From: Cellulomonas sp. | GTDB taxonomy: Bacteria; Actinomycetota; Actinomycetes; Actinomycetales; Cellulomonadaceae | Length of the DNA: 64,000 nucleotides | Direction of reading: 5' to 3' | NCBI RefSeq assembly: GCF_017744555.1 | Contig: NZ_JAGIBD010000001.1 | Coordinates: 310,001-374,000 of the forward strand | Shown here: piece by piece, positions 8,685 through 18,162 of the stretch | Layout of the letters: every line of letters starts with the position of its first letter | Numbering within the stretch: position 1 is the first letter of the stretch | Made by a program: the position numbers and the translations under genes | Notes under the pieces: generated by a model | Told to the model about the DNA's origin: nothing | The model's database searches: none | The model's input: the letters and a program-made list of their open reading frames with translations, nothing else

Positions 8685-9884
8685 GTGAGCCCCGACCGCG
8701 AGCGCGCGACCTCTGGTCGCCCCGCCGGTCGTCGTCGCGCGGCGCGCCTCGCGGCGCAGGCGCTGGTCCTCACCCTCGTCGTGGGCGCCACGAGCGCGTT
8801 CGCGGTGCTGCACAAGAACGTCACCATCGACGTCGACGGCAAGCCGCGCGACGTGCTGGCGTTCGGCCGGACGGTCGGGGACATCCTCGCGGGCACGAAC
8901 ATCGAGGTCGGCGACCGCGACCTGGTGGCTCCGGGCCTCGACCAGACCGTCGCGCGCGGCGGCCAGATCGTGGTGCGGCACGGGCACGAGATGTCGGTCG
9001 AGGTGGACGGCAAGGAGAGCACCGTGTGGACCACGGCGCTGACCGTCGGCGAGGCCGTCGACGGGCTCGGTCTGCGTGACGGCGAGGTCCGCCTCTCGGC
9101 GTCGCGGTCGGCGAGCCTGGGCCGCGACATGCTCCGGGTGTCGACCCTCAAGACGATCCACCTGGTGGTGGACGGCCAGGTCATCGACGGCGTGAGCAGC
9201 GCGGACACGGTGCGCGACGCGCTGCGGGACATCGGTCTGGTGCTCGAGGAGGGCGACCAGGTGTCGGTCCCGCTCGGCGCGACGGCGGTCGACGGGCTCG
9301 TCGTCCTCGTGACGCGGGCCAGCACCGGCGGCGAGACCGTGACCGAGGCGATGCCGTTCGAGACCCAGGAGGTCGAGGACGCAGGGCTCGTCAAGGGCAA
9401 CAAGGTCATCGCGACCAAGGGCAAGGCCGGCGTCCGCACCACGACGTACGAGCTGCAGGTGGTCGGCGGGGTCGTCGTCGGCCGCACGCCGGTGGCCTCG
9501 ATCGTGACGACGCCGCCCGTGACGCAGGTGGTCAAGGTCGGCACCGCCGAGCTGCCCGACCCGAGCGTCGTGATCGTCGAACCGGGCAGCGCGCAGGAGA
9601 TCGGCAAGCAGCTCGCCGCTCAGCGCGGCTGGGGCGACGACCAGTTCGCCTGCCTGCTGGACCTGTGGAACCAGGAGAGCGGCTGGCGGGTCAACGCGCA
9701 GAACAAGTCGTCGGGTGCGTATGGCATCCCGCAGGCGCTGCCGGGCTCCAAGATGGCGACCGTCGGGGCCGACTGGCAGACCAACCCGACCACGCAGATC
9801 ACGTGGGGTCTCAACTACATCGGCGGCCGGTACGGCAACCCCTGCGGTGCGTGGGCGCACCACGAGTCGTCCGGCTGGTACTGA
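8685..9884 (+). CDS. RpfB-like cell-wall protein with a lysozyme-like (SLT-type) C-terminal domain
   Basis: This 399-residue exported protein is built as in RpfB. A basic N-terminus and signal/anchor helix (LAAQALVLTLVVGATSAFAV) are followed by three DUF348 repeats (about 45–225, each VDG…DVLAFGRTVGDIL-like) and a G5 domain (about 235–310). The C-terminal domain is not the canonical Rpf fold. It carries WNQESGW and GAYGIPQALPGSKMA, the catalytic Glu and substrate motifs of soluble-lytic-transglycosylase-like domains. It probably cleaves peptidoglycan outside the cell. The GTG at 8685 has GGAAGGA upstream. It lies between tatD and a second, true Rpf, so this locus is duplicated and diverged. 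Confidence 0.9.
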   Translation: MSPDRERATSGRPAGRRRAARLAAQALVLTLVVGATSAFAVLHKNVTIDVDGKPRDVLAFGRTVGDILAGTNIEVGDRDLVAPGLDQTVARGGQIVVRHGHEMSVEVDGKESTVWTTALTVGEAVDGLGLRDGEVRLSASRSASLGRDMLRVSTLKTIHLVVDGQVIDGVSSADTVRDALRDIGLVLEEGDQVSVPLGATAVDGLVVLVTRASTGGETVTEAMPFETQEVEDAGLVKGNKVIATKGKAGVRTTTYELQVVGGVVVGRTPVASIVTTPPVTQVVKVGTAELPDPSVVIVEPGSAQEIGKQLAAQRGWGDDQFACLLDLWNQESGWRVNAQNKSSGAYGIPQALPGSKMATVGADWQTNPTTQITWGLNYIGGRYGNPCGAWAHHESSGWY

Positions 9885-10273
9885 CCCGCCCGGCGGGCCC
9901 CGCAGCGGGTGATGTGACGTAGATCCCGGTCGCCCGTCCACGTCCGGCGACACGCGACGTGACCTGCGTCGACGCGCACGGACGAATCGGTCAATAGCAC
10001 ATCGACCGCCGTCGAGGGGTTGGAAAACCGATCACGATCCGGTTACGGTCGCGTGTCGCTGTAGCCCGTTCGTGTCATGGCACCCCCGTGTGCCGCCGGA
10101 CGGGGGAGCGGCGGGCGACACCAGTCGCCCTGACGGCCGGATCGGGGATCCGGGACCGACGGGTGACGCCCTGCGGGGCGTCCGACGTGCACCGAGCAGC
10201 ACCGCACACCGCCGGGTGCCCTCACGAGGGCACGACCGCCCCCGTGCCCGGGCACCTCGACGGCTGGAGCCCC
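9885..10273 (+). promoter_or_regulatory. 389-bp upstream region and structured leader of the second rpf gene
   Basis: No gene is supported here. The first 140 bp hold short inverted repeats, for example CGGTC-N11-GACCG at 9988–10008. The promoter is TTGGAA (10020–10025), 18 bp, TACGGT (10044–10049), overlapped by the TCACG/TTACGG 11-bp direct repeat and an AACCG-N9-CGGTT inverted repeat (10026–10044). The transcript would then have a leader of roughly 220 nt before GTG 10274. It can form several perfect hairpins, such as GACGCCC-TGCG-GGGCGTC. Such a long leader is unusual for this window and suggests post-transcriptional control. No riboswitch class could be confirmed. Confidence 0.6.
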
Positions 10274-11527
10274 GTGCAGTTCTCGACCCGCACCCGGAAC
10301 CCCTTCGCGCGATCCCGCGCCGCATCCCCCGCCGACGGCGCGGGGACGCCCACCGAGCAGGCCACCACGGCCGACCACTCCACCGCAGCGAAGGCCCACG
10401 GGTCCGGGCGAGCACGCATCGTGCCCGTCGTCGCCGCTGCCACCGTCCTCGTCCTCGCGGGCGGCACCGCCGCCTTCGCGAAGGCCCAGAAGTCCGTGAC
10501 GCTCGACGTCGACGGCGAGGTCAGCCACGTCAGCACGTTCGCCGGCTCCGTCGAGGGCCTCCTCGACGACCAGGGCGTCCGGGTGGGCAACCGCGACGAG
10601 GTCAGCGCGAGCGGCGGCCTGAAGGAGGGCGCCGAGGTCGTCGTGCGCCACGCCCACCAGGTCACGCTCTCCCTCGACGGCACCGAGCAGGCCGTCTGGA
10701 CGACGGCGCTCACGGCCGACGAGGCCCTCGACACGTTCGCGAGCCGCGCGGGCTCCGTCGCGCTCGTCGCGTCGCGCTCCGCCGCCGGTGGCCGCCCCGA
10801 GATGGCCCTCGACCTCACGCTGCGCGGCCCCGCCGACATCGTCGTGGACGGTGCCGTGCTGCCCGCCCCCGATGCCGACGTCCGCGTCGCCCAGCTCCTC
10901 GGCGAGATGGGCGTGACGCTGTCCCCGCTCGACCGCGTCAGCGTGCGGCACGGCGACGACGGTCGCGTGCAGGTCGTCGTCAACCGCGTGGTCGTGCAGG
11001 ACGTCACGTCCACGCAGGCGGTCCCGTTCGCGAGCAGCACGACGCAGGACCCCGCGCGCTACACCGACCAGCGCCGCACGGTCACGGCCGGCGTCCCCGG
11101 CGTCCGCACCGTCGTCGAGACCGTCACCACGGTGGACGGCGTCGAGACGAGCCGCGTGCCCGTCTCGGACCAGGTCACGCAGGCCCCGGTCGACGAGGTC
11201 GTCGCGGTCGGCACCAAGGCCCGCCCCGCGGTCGTGAAGACCCCCGCGGCGTCGTCCGGCTCGCCGGTCGTCGCGGGCGGCAGCGCCGACGGCCTGAACT
11301 GGGCGGCGCTCGCGCGCTGCGAGTCGGGCGGCAACCCGACGATCGTGTCGAAGAACGGCCTCTACCACGGCCTGTACCAGTTCTCGGTCGGCACGTGGCA
11401 GGCGGTCGGCGGCAGCGGTCTGCCGTCGCAGGCCTCGCCCGAGGAGCAGACGGCCCGCGCCAAGATGCTCTACAACCGCTCAGGCGCCGGTCAGTGGCCC
11501 GTGTGCGGCAAGAACCTGTTCAGCTGA
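10274..11527 (+). CDS. rpfB: Resuscitation-promoting factor (RpfB type)
   Basis: This 417-residue secreted or membrane-anchored muralytic enzyme promotes growth resumption. After a basic N-terminus and hydrophobic anchor (about residues 50–73) come DUF348 repeats ([45 protein letters not shown]) and a G5 domain with [17 protein letters not shown]. The Rpf catalytic domain begins [15 protein letters not shown], where the Glu after Cys is catalytic. It ends [13 protein letters not shown], with the paired cysteine. The frame is open far upstream; GTG 10274 is chosen from the GGAG ribosome binding site and typical family length. The next gene is rsmA, as in mycobacteria. A 16-bp hairpin follows. 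Confidence 0.92.
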   Translation: MQFSTRTRNPFARSRAASPADGAGTPTEQATTADHSTAAKAHGSGRARIVPVVAAATVLVLAGGTAAFAKAQKSVTLDVDGEVSHVSTFAGSVEGLLDDQGVRVGNRDEVSASGGLKEGAEVVVRHAHQVTLSLDGTEQAVWTTALTADEALDTFASRAGSVALVASRSAAGGRPEMALDLTLRGPADIVVDGAVLPAPDADVRVAQLLGEMGVTLSPLDRVSVRHGDDGRVQVVVNRVVVQDVTSTQAVPFASSTTQDPARYTDQRRTVTAGVPGVRTVVETVTTVDGVETSRVPVSDQVTQAPVDEVVAVGTKARPAVVKTPAASSGSPVVAGGSADGLNWAALARCESGGNPTIVSKNGLYHGLYQFSVGTWQAVGGSGLPSQASPEEQTARAKMLYNRSGAGQWPVCGKNLFS

Positions 11528-11550
11528 CACCGGCTGCACCCAGCACGTCC

Positions 11551-11587
11551 CCGCGCCCGCCCACCGTTCGCCGGTGGGCGGGCGCGG
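11551..11587 (+). terminator. Hairpin terminator after rpfB
   Basis: There is a perfect 16-bp GC stem (11551–11566 with 11572–11587) and a 5-base loop. A T-tract is absent, as is common in very GC-rich actinobacteria. It lies just before the rsmA promoter. Confidence 0.7.
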
Positions 11588-11615
11588 TCGTCCCGGCCCG
11601 AGGGCGTCGACCGCC

Positions 11616-11621
11616 TAGGCT
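11616..11621 (+). promoter_or_regulatory. -10 box TAGGCT of leaderless rsmA
   Basis: TAGGCT is followed by 7 bases and then the ATG at 11629. No ribosome binding site lies between. This matches the geometry at metG. Confidence 0.65.
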
Positions 11622-11628
11622 CGTCCGC

Positions 11629-12579
11629 ATGCCGACCACCGCCCTGCTGGGGCCTGCGGAGATCCGTGAGCTCGCCGAGCGTGCGGGCGTCCGGCCCACG
11701 AAGACGCTCGGGCAGAACTTCGTGCTCGACGCGGGCACGGTCCGCAAGATCGTGCGGCAGGCCGACGTCGCCGCGGGCGAGCGGGTCGTCGAGGTGGGAC
11801 CCGGCCTGGGGTCGCTCACCCTGGGCCTGCTCGAGGCCGGCGCCGACGTCGTCGCGGTCGAGATCGACCCCGTGCTCGCGCGGCTGCTGCCGTCGACGGT
11901 CGCCCGGCACGTCGAGGGCCTGACGGTGACCGAGGTGGACGGCCACGCGGTGCTGCGCGACGCGCACGGCCGTGACCGCCTGACGGTCGTGGTCTCCGAC
12001 GCGCTCGACGTGCACGAGCTGCCCGGTCCCGCGCCCGTCGCGCTCGTCGCCAACCTGCCGTACAACGTGTCCGTGCCGGTGCTGCTCACGTTCCTCGAGC
12101 GGTTCGACTCGCTCGACCGCGCGCTCGTCATGGTGCAGGCCGAGGTCGCCGACCGGCTGGCCGCACCGCCCGGCAGCCGCACGTACGGCGTCCCGTCGGC
12201 CAAGGCCGCCTGGTACACGCACGCCCGTCGGACGGCCACGGTCGGGCGCACGGTGTTCTGGCCGGTGCCGAACGTCGACTCCGCGCTCGTGCGGCTCGAC
12301 CGCCGCGAGCCGCCGACCACGACCGCGACGCGGCAGGAGGTGTTCGCGGTCGTCGACGCGGCGTTCGCGCAGCGCCGCAAGATGCTCCGGCCCGCCCTCG
12401 CGACGCTCGCCGGGTCCGCGGACGCGGCGGAGCAGGCGCTCGTCGCCGCGGGCGTCGACCCGCAGGCGCGCGGCGAGCGTGTCGACATCGAGGGCTTCGC
12501 CCGGATCGCGGAGCACCTCGTGCCGGTGGTGCCTCCGGCCAGGCCGTCCACCGGCCGACCTGGCAGGGTGGACCCGTGA
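11629..12579 (+). CDS. rsmA: 16S rRNA (adenine1518-N6/adenine1519-N6)-dimethyltransferase
   Basis: This 316-residue SAM-dependent methyltransferase (KsgA) dimethylates the two adjacent adenines in helix 45 of 16S rRNA. The motifs are [27 protein letters not shown] (SAM-binding motif I), VVAVEIDP, the catalytic [49 protein letters not shown], and [13 protein letters not shown] in the C-terminal domain. The stop overlaps the ispE start (GTGA), so the two are translationally coupled. This is the conserved rsmA–ispE pair of actinobacteria. Confidence 0.97.
   Translation: MPTTALLGPAEIRELAERAGVRPTKTLGQNFVLDAGTVRKIVRQADVAAGERVVEVGPGLGSLTLGLLEAGADVVAVEIDPVLARLLPSTVARHVEGLTVTEVDGHAVLRDAHGRDRLTVVVSDALDVHELPGPAPVALVANLPYNVSVPVLLTFLERFDSLDRALVMVQAEVADRLAAPPGSRTYGVPSAKAAWYTHARRTATVGRTVFWPVPNVDSALVRLDRREPPTTTATRQEVFAVVDAAFAQRRKMLRPALATLAGSADAAEQALVAAGVDPQARGERVDIEGFARIAEHLVPVVPPARPSTGRPGRVDP
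12564..12569 (+). promoter_or_regulatory. Possible internal -10 box CAGGGT for ispE
   Basis: The hexamer lies within the last codons of rsmA, 6 bp before the GTG of ispE. Its spacing is identical to the leaderless starts elsewhere in the window. The evidence is positional only. Confidence 0.35.
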
Positions 12580-13511
12580 CGTTGACCCCTGTGGCCCCGC
12601 TGCCCGAGCACGAGGTCAGGGTCCGCGCGCCCGGCAAGGTCAACCTGTCGCTCCGGGTCGGCCCGCGTGAGGCCGACGGGTACCACCCCGTCCTCACCGT
12701 CTTCCAGGCCGTGTCGGTGTTCGAGGAGGTCGTCGCGACCCCGTCGGACGTCCGCGAGCTCACCGTGAGCGGGCCGCAGGCCGAGCTCGTGCCGACCGAC
12801 GCGTCGAACCTCGCCCTGCGCGCGGCGGCCCTGCTCGCGGAGCGTGCGGGCGTCGACGAGGGCGTCCACCTGCACCTGCACAAGGGTGTCCCGGTCGCCG
12901 GCGGCATGGCGGGCGGCTCGGCGGACGCCGCTGCGGCGCTCGTCGCGTGCGACGCGCTGTGGCGCACCGGCCTGGGCCGCGAGGACCTGCTCGAGCTCGC
13001 CGCCGAGCTCGGGTCGGACGTGCCGTTCTCGTTCGTGGGCCACACCGCCGTCGGCTCGGGCCGCGGCCACCTGCTGACGCCGGCGCTGAGCCGCGGCGAG
13101 TTCCACTGGGCGTTCGCGGTGCAGGACCGCGGGCTGTCCACCGCCGCGGTGTACTCCGCGTACGACGAGCTGTCCGCGGCGGCGGAGCCGCCCGACCCCG
13201 AGGGCGACGTGCCGCTCATGCAGGCGCTGCGCGCGGGCGACCCGCGTGCGCTCGGCGCGGCCCTGCACAACGACCTGCAGCTCGCCGCGCTCGAGCTCGA
13301 CCCGGGCCTCGCGGAGCCGCTCGCGGTCGCGCAGGACGCGGGTGCGCTCGGCGTCGTCGTCTCCGGGTCCGGGCCGACCGTCGCGGCCCTCGCCCGGAGC
13401 CGGCAGCACGCGCTCGTGCTCGCGGCCGCGTTCACCGCGTCCGGCGTCGCCGACCGGGTGCTGACCGCGGCCGGTCCGGTGTCCGGCGCACGGGTCGTCG
13501 CCGCGGACTGA
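12576..13511 (+). CDS. ispE: 4-diphosphocytidyl-2-C-methyl-D-erythritol kinase
   Basis: This 311-residue GHMP-superfamily kinase phosphorylates CDP-ME in the MEP isoprenoid pathway, which supplies undecaprenyl carriers among other products. It shows the N-terminal [13 protein letters not shown], a YHPV substrate motif, the glycine-rich ATP loop [17 protein letters not shown] (about residue 107), and the C-terminal [13 protein letters not shown]. Its GTG overlaps the rsmA stop. A CAGGGT hexamer (12564–12569) also sits 6 bp before this GTG, so an internal leaderless promoter is possible in addition to read-through. Confidence 0.96.
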   Translation: MTLTPVAPLPEHEVRVRAPGKVNLSLRVGPREADGYHPVLTVFQAVSVFEEVVATPSDVRELTVSGPQAELVPTDASNLALRAAALLAERAGVDEGVHLHLHKGVPVAGGMAGGSADAAAALVACDALWRTGLGREDLLELAAELGSDVPFSFVGHTAVGSGRGHLLTPALSRGEFHWAFAVQDRGLSTAAVYSAYDELSAAAEPPDPEGDVPLMQALRAGDPRALGAALHNDLQLAALELDPGLAEPLAVAQDAGALGVVVSGSGPTVAALARSRQHALVLAAAFTASGVADRVLTAAGPVSGARVVAAD

Positions 13512-13536
13512 CCGGGGCCCGAGGATCGCCCCGCGG

Positions 13537-13542
13537 TAGCCT
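13537..13542 (+). promoter_or_regulatory. -10 box TAGCCT of the ABC-F gene
   Basis: TAGCCT lies 9 bp before the ATG at 13552, so the 5' leader would be 0–3 nt. No ribosome binding site is present. Confidence 0.55.
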
Positions 13543-13551
13543 GTCGCCCTC

Positions 13552-15363
<1,812 letters not shown>

Positions 15364-15366
<3 letters not shown>

Positions 15367-15381
15367 CCCGCGGCCGGGTCA
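15364..15381. terminator. Inverted repeat joining the stop codons of convergent genes
   Basis: TGACCC (15364–15369) and GGGTCA (15376–15381) are perfect arms around GCGGCC. The left arm begins with the TGA stop of the ABC-F gene and the right arm ends with the reverse TGA of the MFS gene. It could form a small bidirectional hairpin, but the stem is only 6 bp. Confidence 0.4.
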
Positions 15382-16590
15382 GCGGTCGTGCACGCTGCCG
15401 GCCCGCGCGAGCGCGAGCTGTGCCGCCACGGACATCGTGAGCACCGACCCCAGCACCACCAGCAGGGGAGCGGTCCACCCGCCCGATGCCGTGTGCACCG
15501 CCCCGAGCACGCTGGGCCCGAGCGCCGCGCACCCGTAGCCGAACGTCTGGATCGCCGCCGACATCCGGCGCGCCCCGCTCTGCGACCCGGCGGTCGTCGC
15601 GACGACCGTGAAGATCACCGCGAAGTTGCCGCCCTGCGCGACGCCCGCGAGCGTGCACCACAGCGGCCACCACCGGGGTCCAACGAGCAGCCCGACGGGC
15701 AGCAGCACCCACCCGACGCTGATCGCGACCATCACGACTCGCACGGGCACCCGTCGCCCGAGCGCGAGCGGGACCGCGACGCCGCCGACCATCCCGAACA
15801 GCTGGAACAGGGCGGCCGCACCGCCCGACGCGGTCGGCGCGAGCCCGAGCTCGTCGTGCAGCACCGACGGCAGCCATGCGCTCACCGCGTAGTAGCCGAA
15901 CGCCTGCCCCGCGAACGACACCGCGAGCAGCCATGTGACCGCACGCCGCAGCACGTCGGGCCGTGCGTCGGGGCCGACGTCCGCGGCGGCGGCCGGCCCG
16001 GGCGAGCGCGACGCCCGCCGCCACCCGTAGGCCCGCAACCACACCGCGAGCCCCGCGACCGCCAGCAGCCCCCACGACGCGAGCGCCCACCGCCACCCGA
16101 CGAGCTCGGCGAGCGGCGCGGTGAGCGTCGTCGTCAGCACGCTCCCGCCGTTGAGCGCCGCGGTGTACAGGCCGGTGACGCGGGCGACGTGCCCGGGGAA
16201 GTCCCGCCCGATGACGACGGGCACGGCCACGTTCCCGGCGGTGATCGCCACCCCGATGAGCACGGTCCCGACGAGCGCCGTCGTGGCGCCGCCCGACGAG
16301 CGCAGCACCGTCCCGGCGAGCACGGTGACCAGCGACGCCGCGACGACGAGGGACGTGCCGAGCCGCGCGAGCAGCACCGACACCAGCGGCGTGGCGAGCG
16401 CGAAGCACAGCACCGGTACGCCGGTGAGCAGGCCGGCACCGGCCGCGGACAGACCGAGGTCGTCGCGCAGCGGCTCGACGACGGGCGCGAGCGCCGTGAT
16501 CGGCGCCCGCAGGTTGAGCGCGTACAGCAGGACGGCGGACAGCAGCAGCCCCCGCGCAGCCGGTCCGACGAGCGGGCGGACCTGGCTCAT
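15379..16590 (-). CDS. MFS transporter, CynX/NimT type
   Basis: This 403-residue integral membrane protein has about 12 predicted helices. The start (LLLSAVLLYALNLRAPITALAPVVEPLRDDLGLS) is typical of the CynX/NimT (cyanate/2-nitroimidazole) branch, which includes the NLR[AP] motif in helix 1. The repeat LGLAPTASGGAAALFQLFGMVGG marks the start of the second half. Substrate is unknown; members export or import small organic anions and drugs. It lies 4 bp downstream of a MarR regulator gene on the same strand, so the regulator probably controls it. Confidence 0.88.
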   Translation of the reverse strand: MSQVRPLVGPAARGLLLSAVLLYALNLRAPITALAPVVEPLRDDLGLSAAGAGLLTGVPVLCFALATPLVSVLLARLGTSLVVAASLVTVLAGTVLRSSGGATTALVGTVLIGVAITAGNVAVPVVIGRDFPGHVARVTGLYTAALNGGSVLTTTLTAPLAELVGWRWALASWGLLAVAGLAVWLRAYGWRRASRSPGPAAAADVGPDARPDVLRRAVTWLLAVSFAGQAFGYYAVSAWLPSVLHDELGLAPTASGGAAALFQLFGMVGGVAVPLALGRRVPVRVVMVAISVGWVLLPVGLLVGPRWWPLWCTLAGVAQGGNFAVIFTVVATTAGSQSGARRMSAAIQTFGYGCAALGPSVLGAVHTASGGWTAPLLVVLGSVLTMSVAAQLALARAGSVHDR

Positions 16591-16594
16591 GCCG

Positions 16595-17119
16595 TCACGA
16601 CGCGTCGAACGGCGCGACCACCTCGCGGAGCAGGTCGGCCAGCCGGCCCCTGTCCTCCTCCGACAGGTCGCCGAGCAGGTTGCGCTCGACGTCGAGCAGG
16701 TCGGCGAACGCCGCGTCCACACGCGCCAGGCCCGCCTCGGTGAGCTGGACGAGCACACCGCGGCGGTCGTCGGGCGACGGCTGCCGCTCCACGAGCCCGT
16801 GCTCGACGAGCCGGTCGATCCGGTTCGTCATGGTGCCGCTCGTGACGAGCGTCTGCGTCAGGAGTGCTCCGGGGGACAGCCGGTACGGCGCGCCGGCGCG
16901 GCGCAGCGCCGAGAGCACGTCGAACTCCCACGTCTCCAGGTCGTGCCGCGCGAACGCCCCGCGGCGGGCCAGGTCGAGGTGCCGCGCGAGACGGCTGACC
17001 CGGGAGAGCACGGTGAGCGGGCGCACGTCGAGGTCCGGCCGCTCGCGCTCCCACGCGAGCACGATCCGGTCGACCTCGTCGCGCGCCCCCGGCTCGACGG
17101 GAACGGTGCCTGACGCCAT
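16595..17119 (-). CDS. MarR-family transcriptional regulator
   Basis: This 174-residue protein has the complete MarR winged helix: [27 protein letters not shown], a recognition helix [20 protein letters not shown], and the wing [19 protein letters not shown]. This is followed by a dimerisation helix. It is the first gene of a two-gene operon with the MFS transporter, suggesting ligand-responsive control of efflux. The start ATG 17119 is 6 bp from TAATCT, so it is predicted leaderless. A palindrome, TCGACGTCGA, lies immediately upstream of that box and is a candidate autoregulatory operator. Confidence 0.93.
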   Translation of the reverse strand: MASGTVPVEPGARDEVDRIVLAWERERPDLDVRPLTVLSRVSRLARHLDLARRGAFARHDLETWEFDVLSALRRAGAPYRLSPGALLTQTLVTSGTMTNRIDRLVEHGLVERQPSPDDRRGVLVQLTEAGLARVDAAFADLLDVERNLLGDLSEEDRGRLADLLREVVAPFDAS

Positions 17120-17125
17120 GCCGCG

Positions 17126-17142
17126 AGATTACTCGACGTCGA
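17126..17142 (-). promoter_or_regulatory. MarR gene promoter: -10 TAATCT with adjacent palindrome TCGACGTCGA
   Basis: On the minus strand TAATCT (17131–17126) is 6 bp before the ATG. The 10-bp perfect palindrome TCGACGTCGA (17133–17142) abuts the upstream edge of the -10, where a bound repressor would block RNA polymerase. Confidence 0.5.
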
Positions 17143-17163
17143 CAGACCCCTCCGGGACGTCGG

Positions 17164-17799
17164 TCAGGTGTGCTTCGCGAGCGTCGGCCGGCGCTCGAGC
17201 CCGGACAGGCCGTTCCAGGCCAGGTTCACGAGGTGCGCGGCGACCTCCGCCTTGCGTGGGCTGCGCGCGTCGAGCCACCACTGGCCCGTGAGCGCGACCA
17301 TCCCGACGAGCATCTGCGCGTAGATCGGCGCGGTCCGCGGGTCGAGGCCCTGCTTCTTGAACTGGTCGGCGAGCAGGTGCTCGACCTGCGTCGCGACGTC
17401 GCCGATGAGGCTCGAGAACGTGCCCGTCGCCTGCGCCACCGGGGAGTCGCGCACGAGGATGCGGAACCCGTCCTCGGACGTCTCGATGTAGCTGAGCAGC
17501 GCGAGCGCCGTCCGCTCGACCAGCACCTTGGGGTGGCCGCCACCCTCCAGCGCGCCCGTGAGCGCGCCGGTCAGGGCCTGGATCTCGCGGTCGACGACGA
17601 CCGCGTAGACGCCCTCCTTGCCGCCGAAGTGCTCGTACACGACCGGCTTGGACACCTCGGCCCGCGCGGCGATCTCCTCGACGCTCGTGCCGTCGAAGCC
17701 CTTCTCCGCGAACAGGCGCCGCGACACGTCGAGCAGCTGGGCGCGCCGTTGCGTGCCCGTCATGCGCGAACGGGGCACGCGCTTGGTCTCCGGAGCCAC
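17164..17799 (-). CDS. TetR-family transcriptional regulator
   Basis: This 211-residue protein has an N-terminal TetR DNA-binding domain ([51 protein letters not shown]; recognition helix SKPVVYEHF). The C-terminal helical ligand domain includes [17 protein letters not shown] and [16 protein letters not shown] TetR gene next to glmU is conserved in actinobacteria (for example Rv1019 in M. tuberculosis), but its ligand is unknown to me. GTG 17799 is preferred over the internal ATG 17763 because CATGAT lies 6 bp upstream. It is divergent from tRNA-Gln and glmU. Confidence 0.92.
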   Translation of the reverse strand: MAPETKRVPRSRMTGTQRRAQLLDVSRRLFAEKGFDGTSVEEIAARAEVSKPVVYEHFGGKEGVYAVVVDREIQALTGALTGALEGGGHPKVLVERTALALLSYIETSEDGFRILVRDSPVAQATGTFSSLIGDVATQVEHLLADQFKKQGLDPRTAPIYAQMLVGMVALTGQWWLDARSPRKAEVAAHLVNLAWNGLSGLERRPTLAKHT

Positions 17800-17805
17800 G
17801 GGGCC

Positions 17806-17811
17806 ATCATG
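17806..17811 (-). promoter_or_regulatory. -10 box CATGAT of leaderless tetR
   Basis: CATGAT on the minus strand is followed by 6 bases and GTG 17799, repeating the leaderless geometry of the window. Confidence 0.5.
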
Positions 17812-17954
17812 CCGTGCGGCACGTGCGGGCCGTGGCGGCGTCCGCCGCGCGGCGCGGCGACAGGTTGGTGCGGCGCGCCGACCCGCCGGTGCCCTGCGCT
17901 GCGCCTGGCACCGGCCTGGCAGACTGGTCCGCCGACGGCGGGGACGACCGCCGG

Positions 17955-18026
17955 TCCGCCCTGGTGTAACGGCAGCACGCCGGCCTTTGGAGCCGTGCAG
18001 TCCAGGTTCGAATCCTGGGGGCGGAG
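17955..18026 (+). tRNA. tRNA-Gln (anticodon UUG)
   Basis: The 72-nt gene folds as a cloverleaf. The acceptor arm TCCGCCC (17955–17961) pairs with GGGCGGA (18019–18025), with discriminator G. The D arm GTG…CAC carries AACGGCAG. The anticodon loop CTTTGGA is flanked by GCCGG/CCGT-type pairs. The T arm is CCAGG-TTCGAAT-CCTGG (18002–18018). The anticodon TTG reads CAA, and CAG by wobble. The 3' CCA is not encoded. It is divergent from tetR and upstream of glmU. Confidence 0.95.
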
Positions 18027-18095
18027 CCCGTCCGGCCCGACCCGCGCGCGTGCCCGGGCCGTGGTCGCTGGCGTGGGAGGCCGTTCTCACGGCGG

Positions 18096-18101
18096 TAGAG
18101 T
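18096..18101 (+). promoter_or_regulatory. Probable glmU -10 box TAGAGT
   Basis: TAGAGT lies 61 bp before the glmU GTG, giving a leader of about 55 nt that contains the GAGGAG ribosome binding site (18148–18153). Confidence 0.45.
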
Positions 18102-18162
18102 GCACGGTGCGCACGGTCCGCCGCCCGACCACCTCGGGCAGATCCGCGAGGAGCACCCACAG

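Noticed and set aside
10050..10273. c-di-AMP (ydaO-type) riboswitch before rpfB
   Set aside because: The context would fit, and GGGGGA and GGGTGA stretches occur. The conserved downstream block around CAGCTAACC and the final GTAGGCG-like element are missing, so the class cannot be claimed without a covariance search.
10072..12579. A single plus frame spanning rpfB and rsmA (835 codons)
   Set aside because: The rpfB protein is in another frame over the first part, and rsmA starts at 11629 with its own -10 box; the upstream portion is a shadow.
17955..18026. tRNA-Gln as an attachment site for an integrated element
   Set aside because: No integrase gene or repeat of the tRNA 3' end was seen in the window, and the glycan island lies 4.5 kb away beyond conserved genes.
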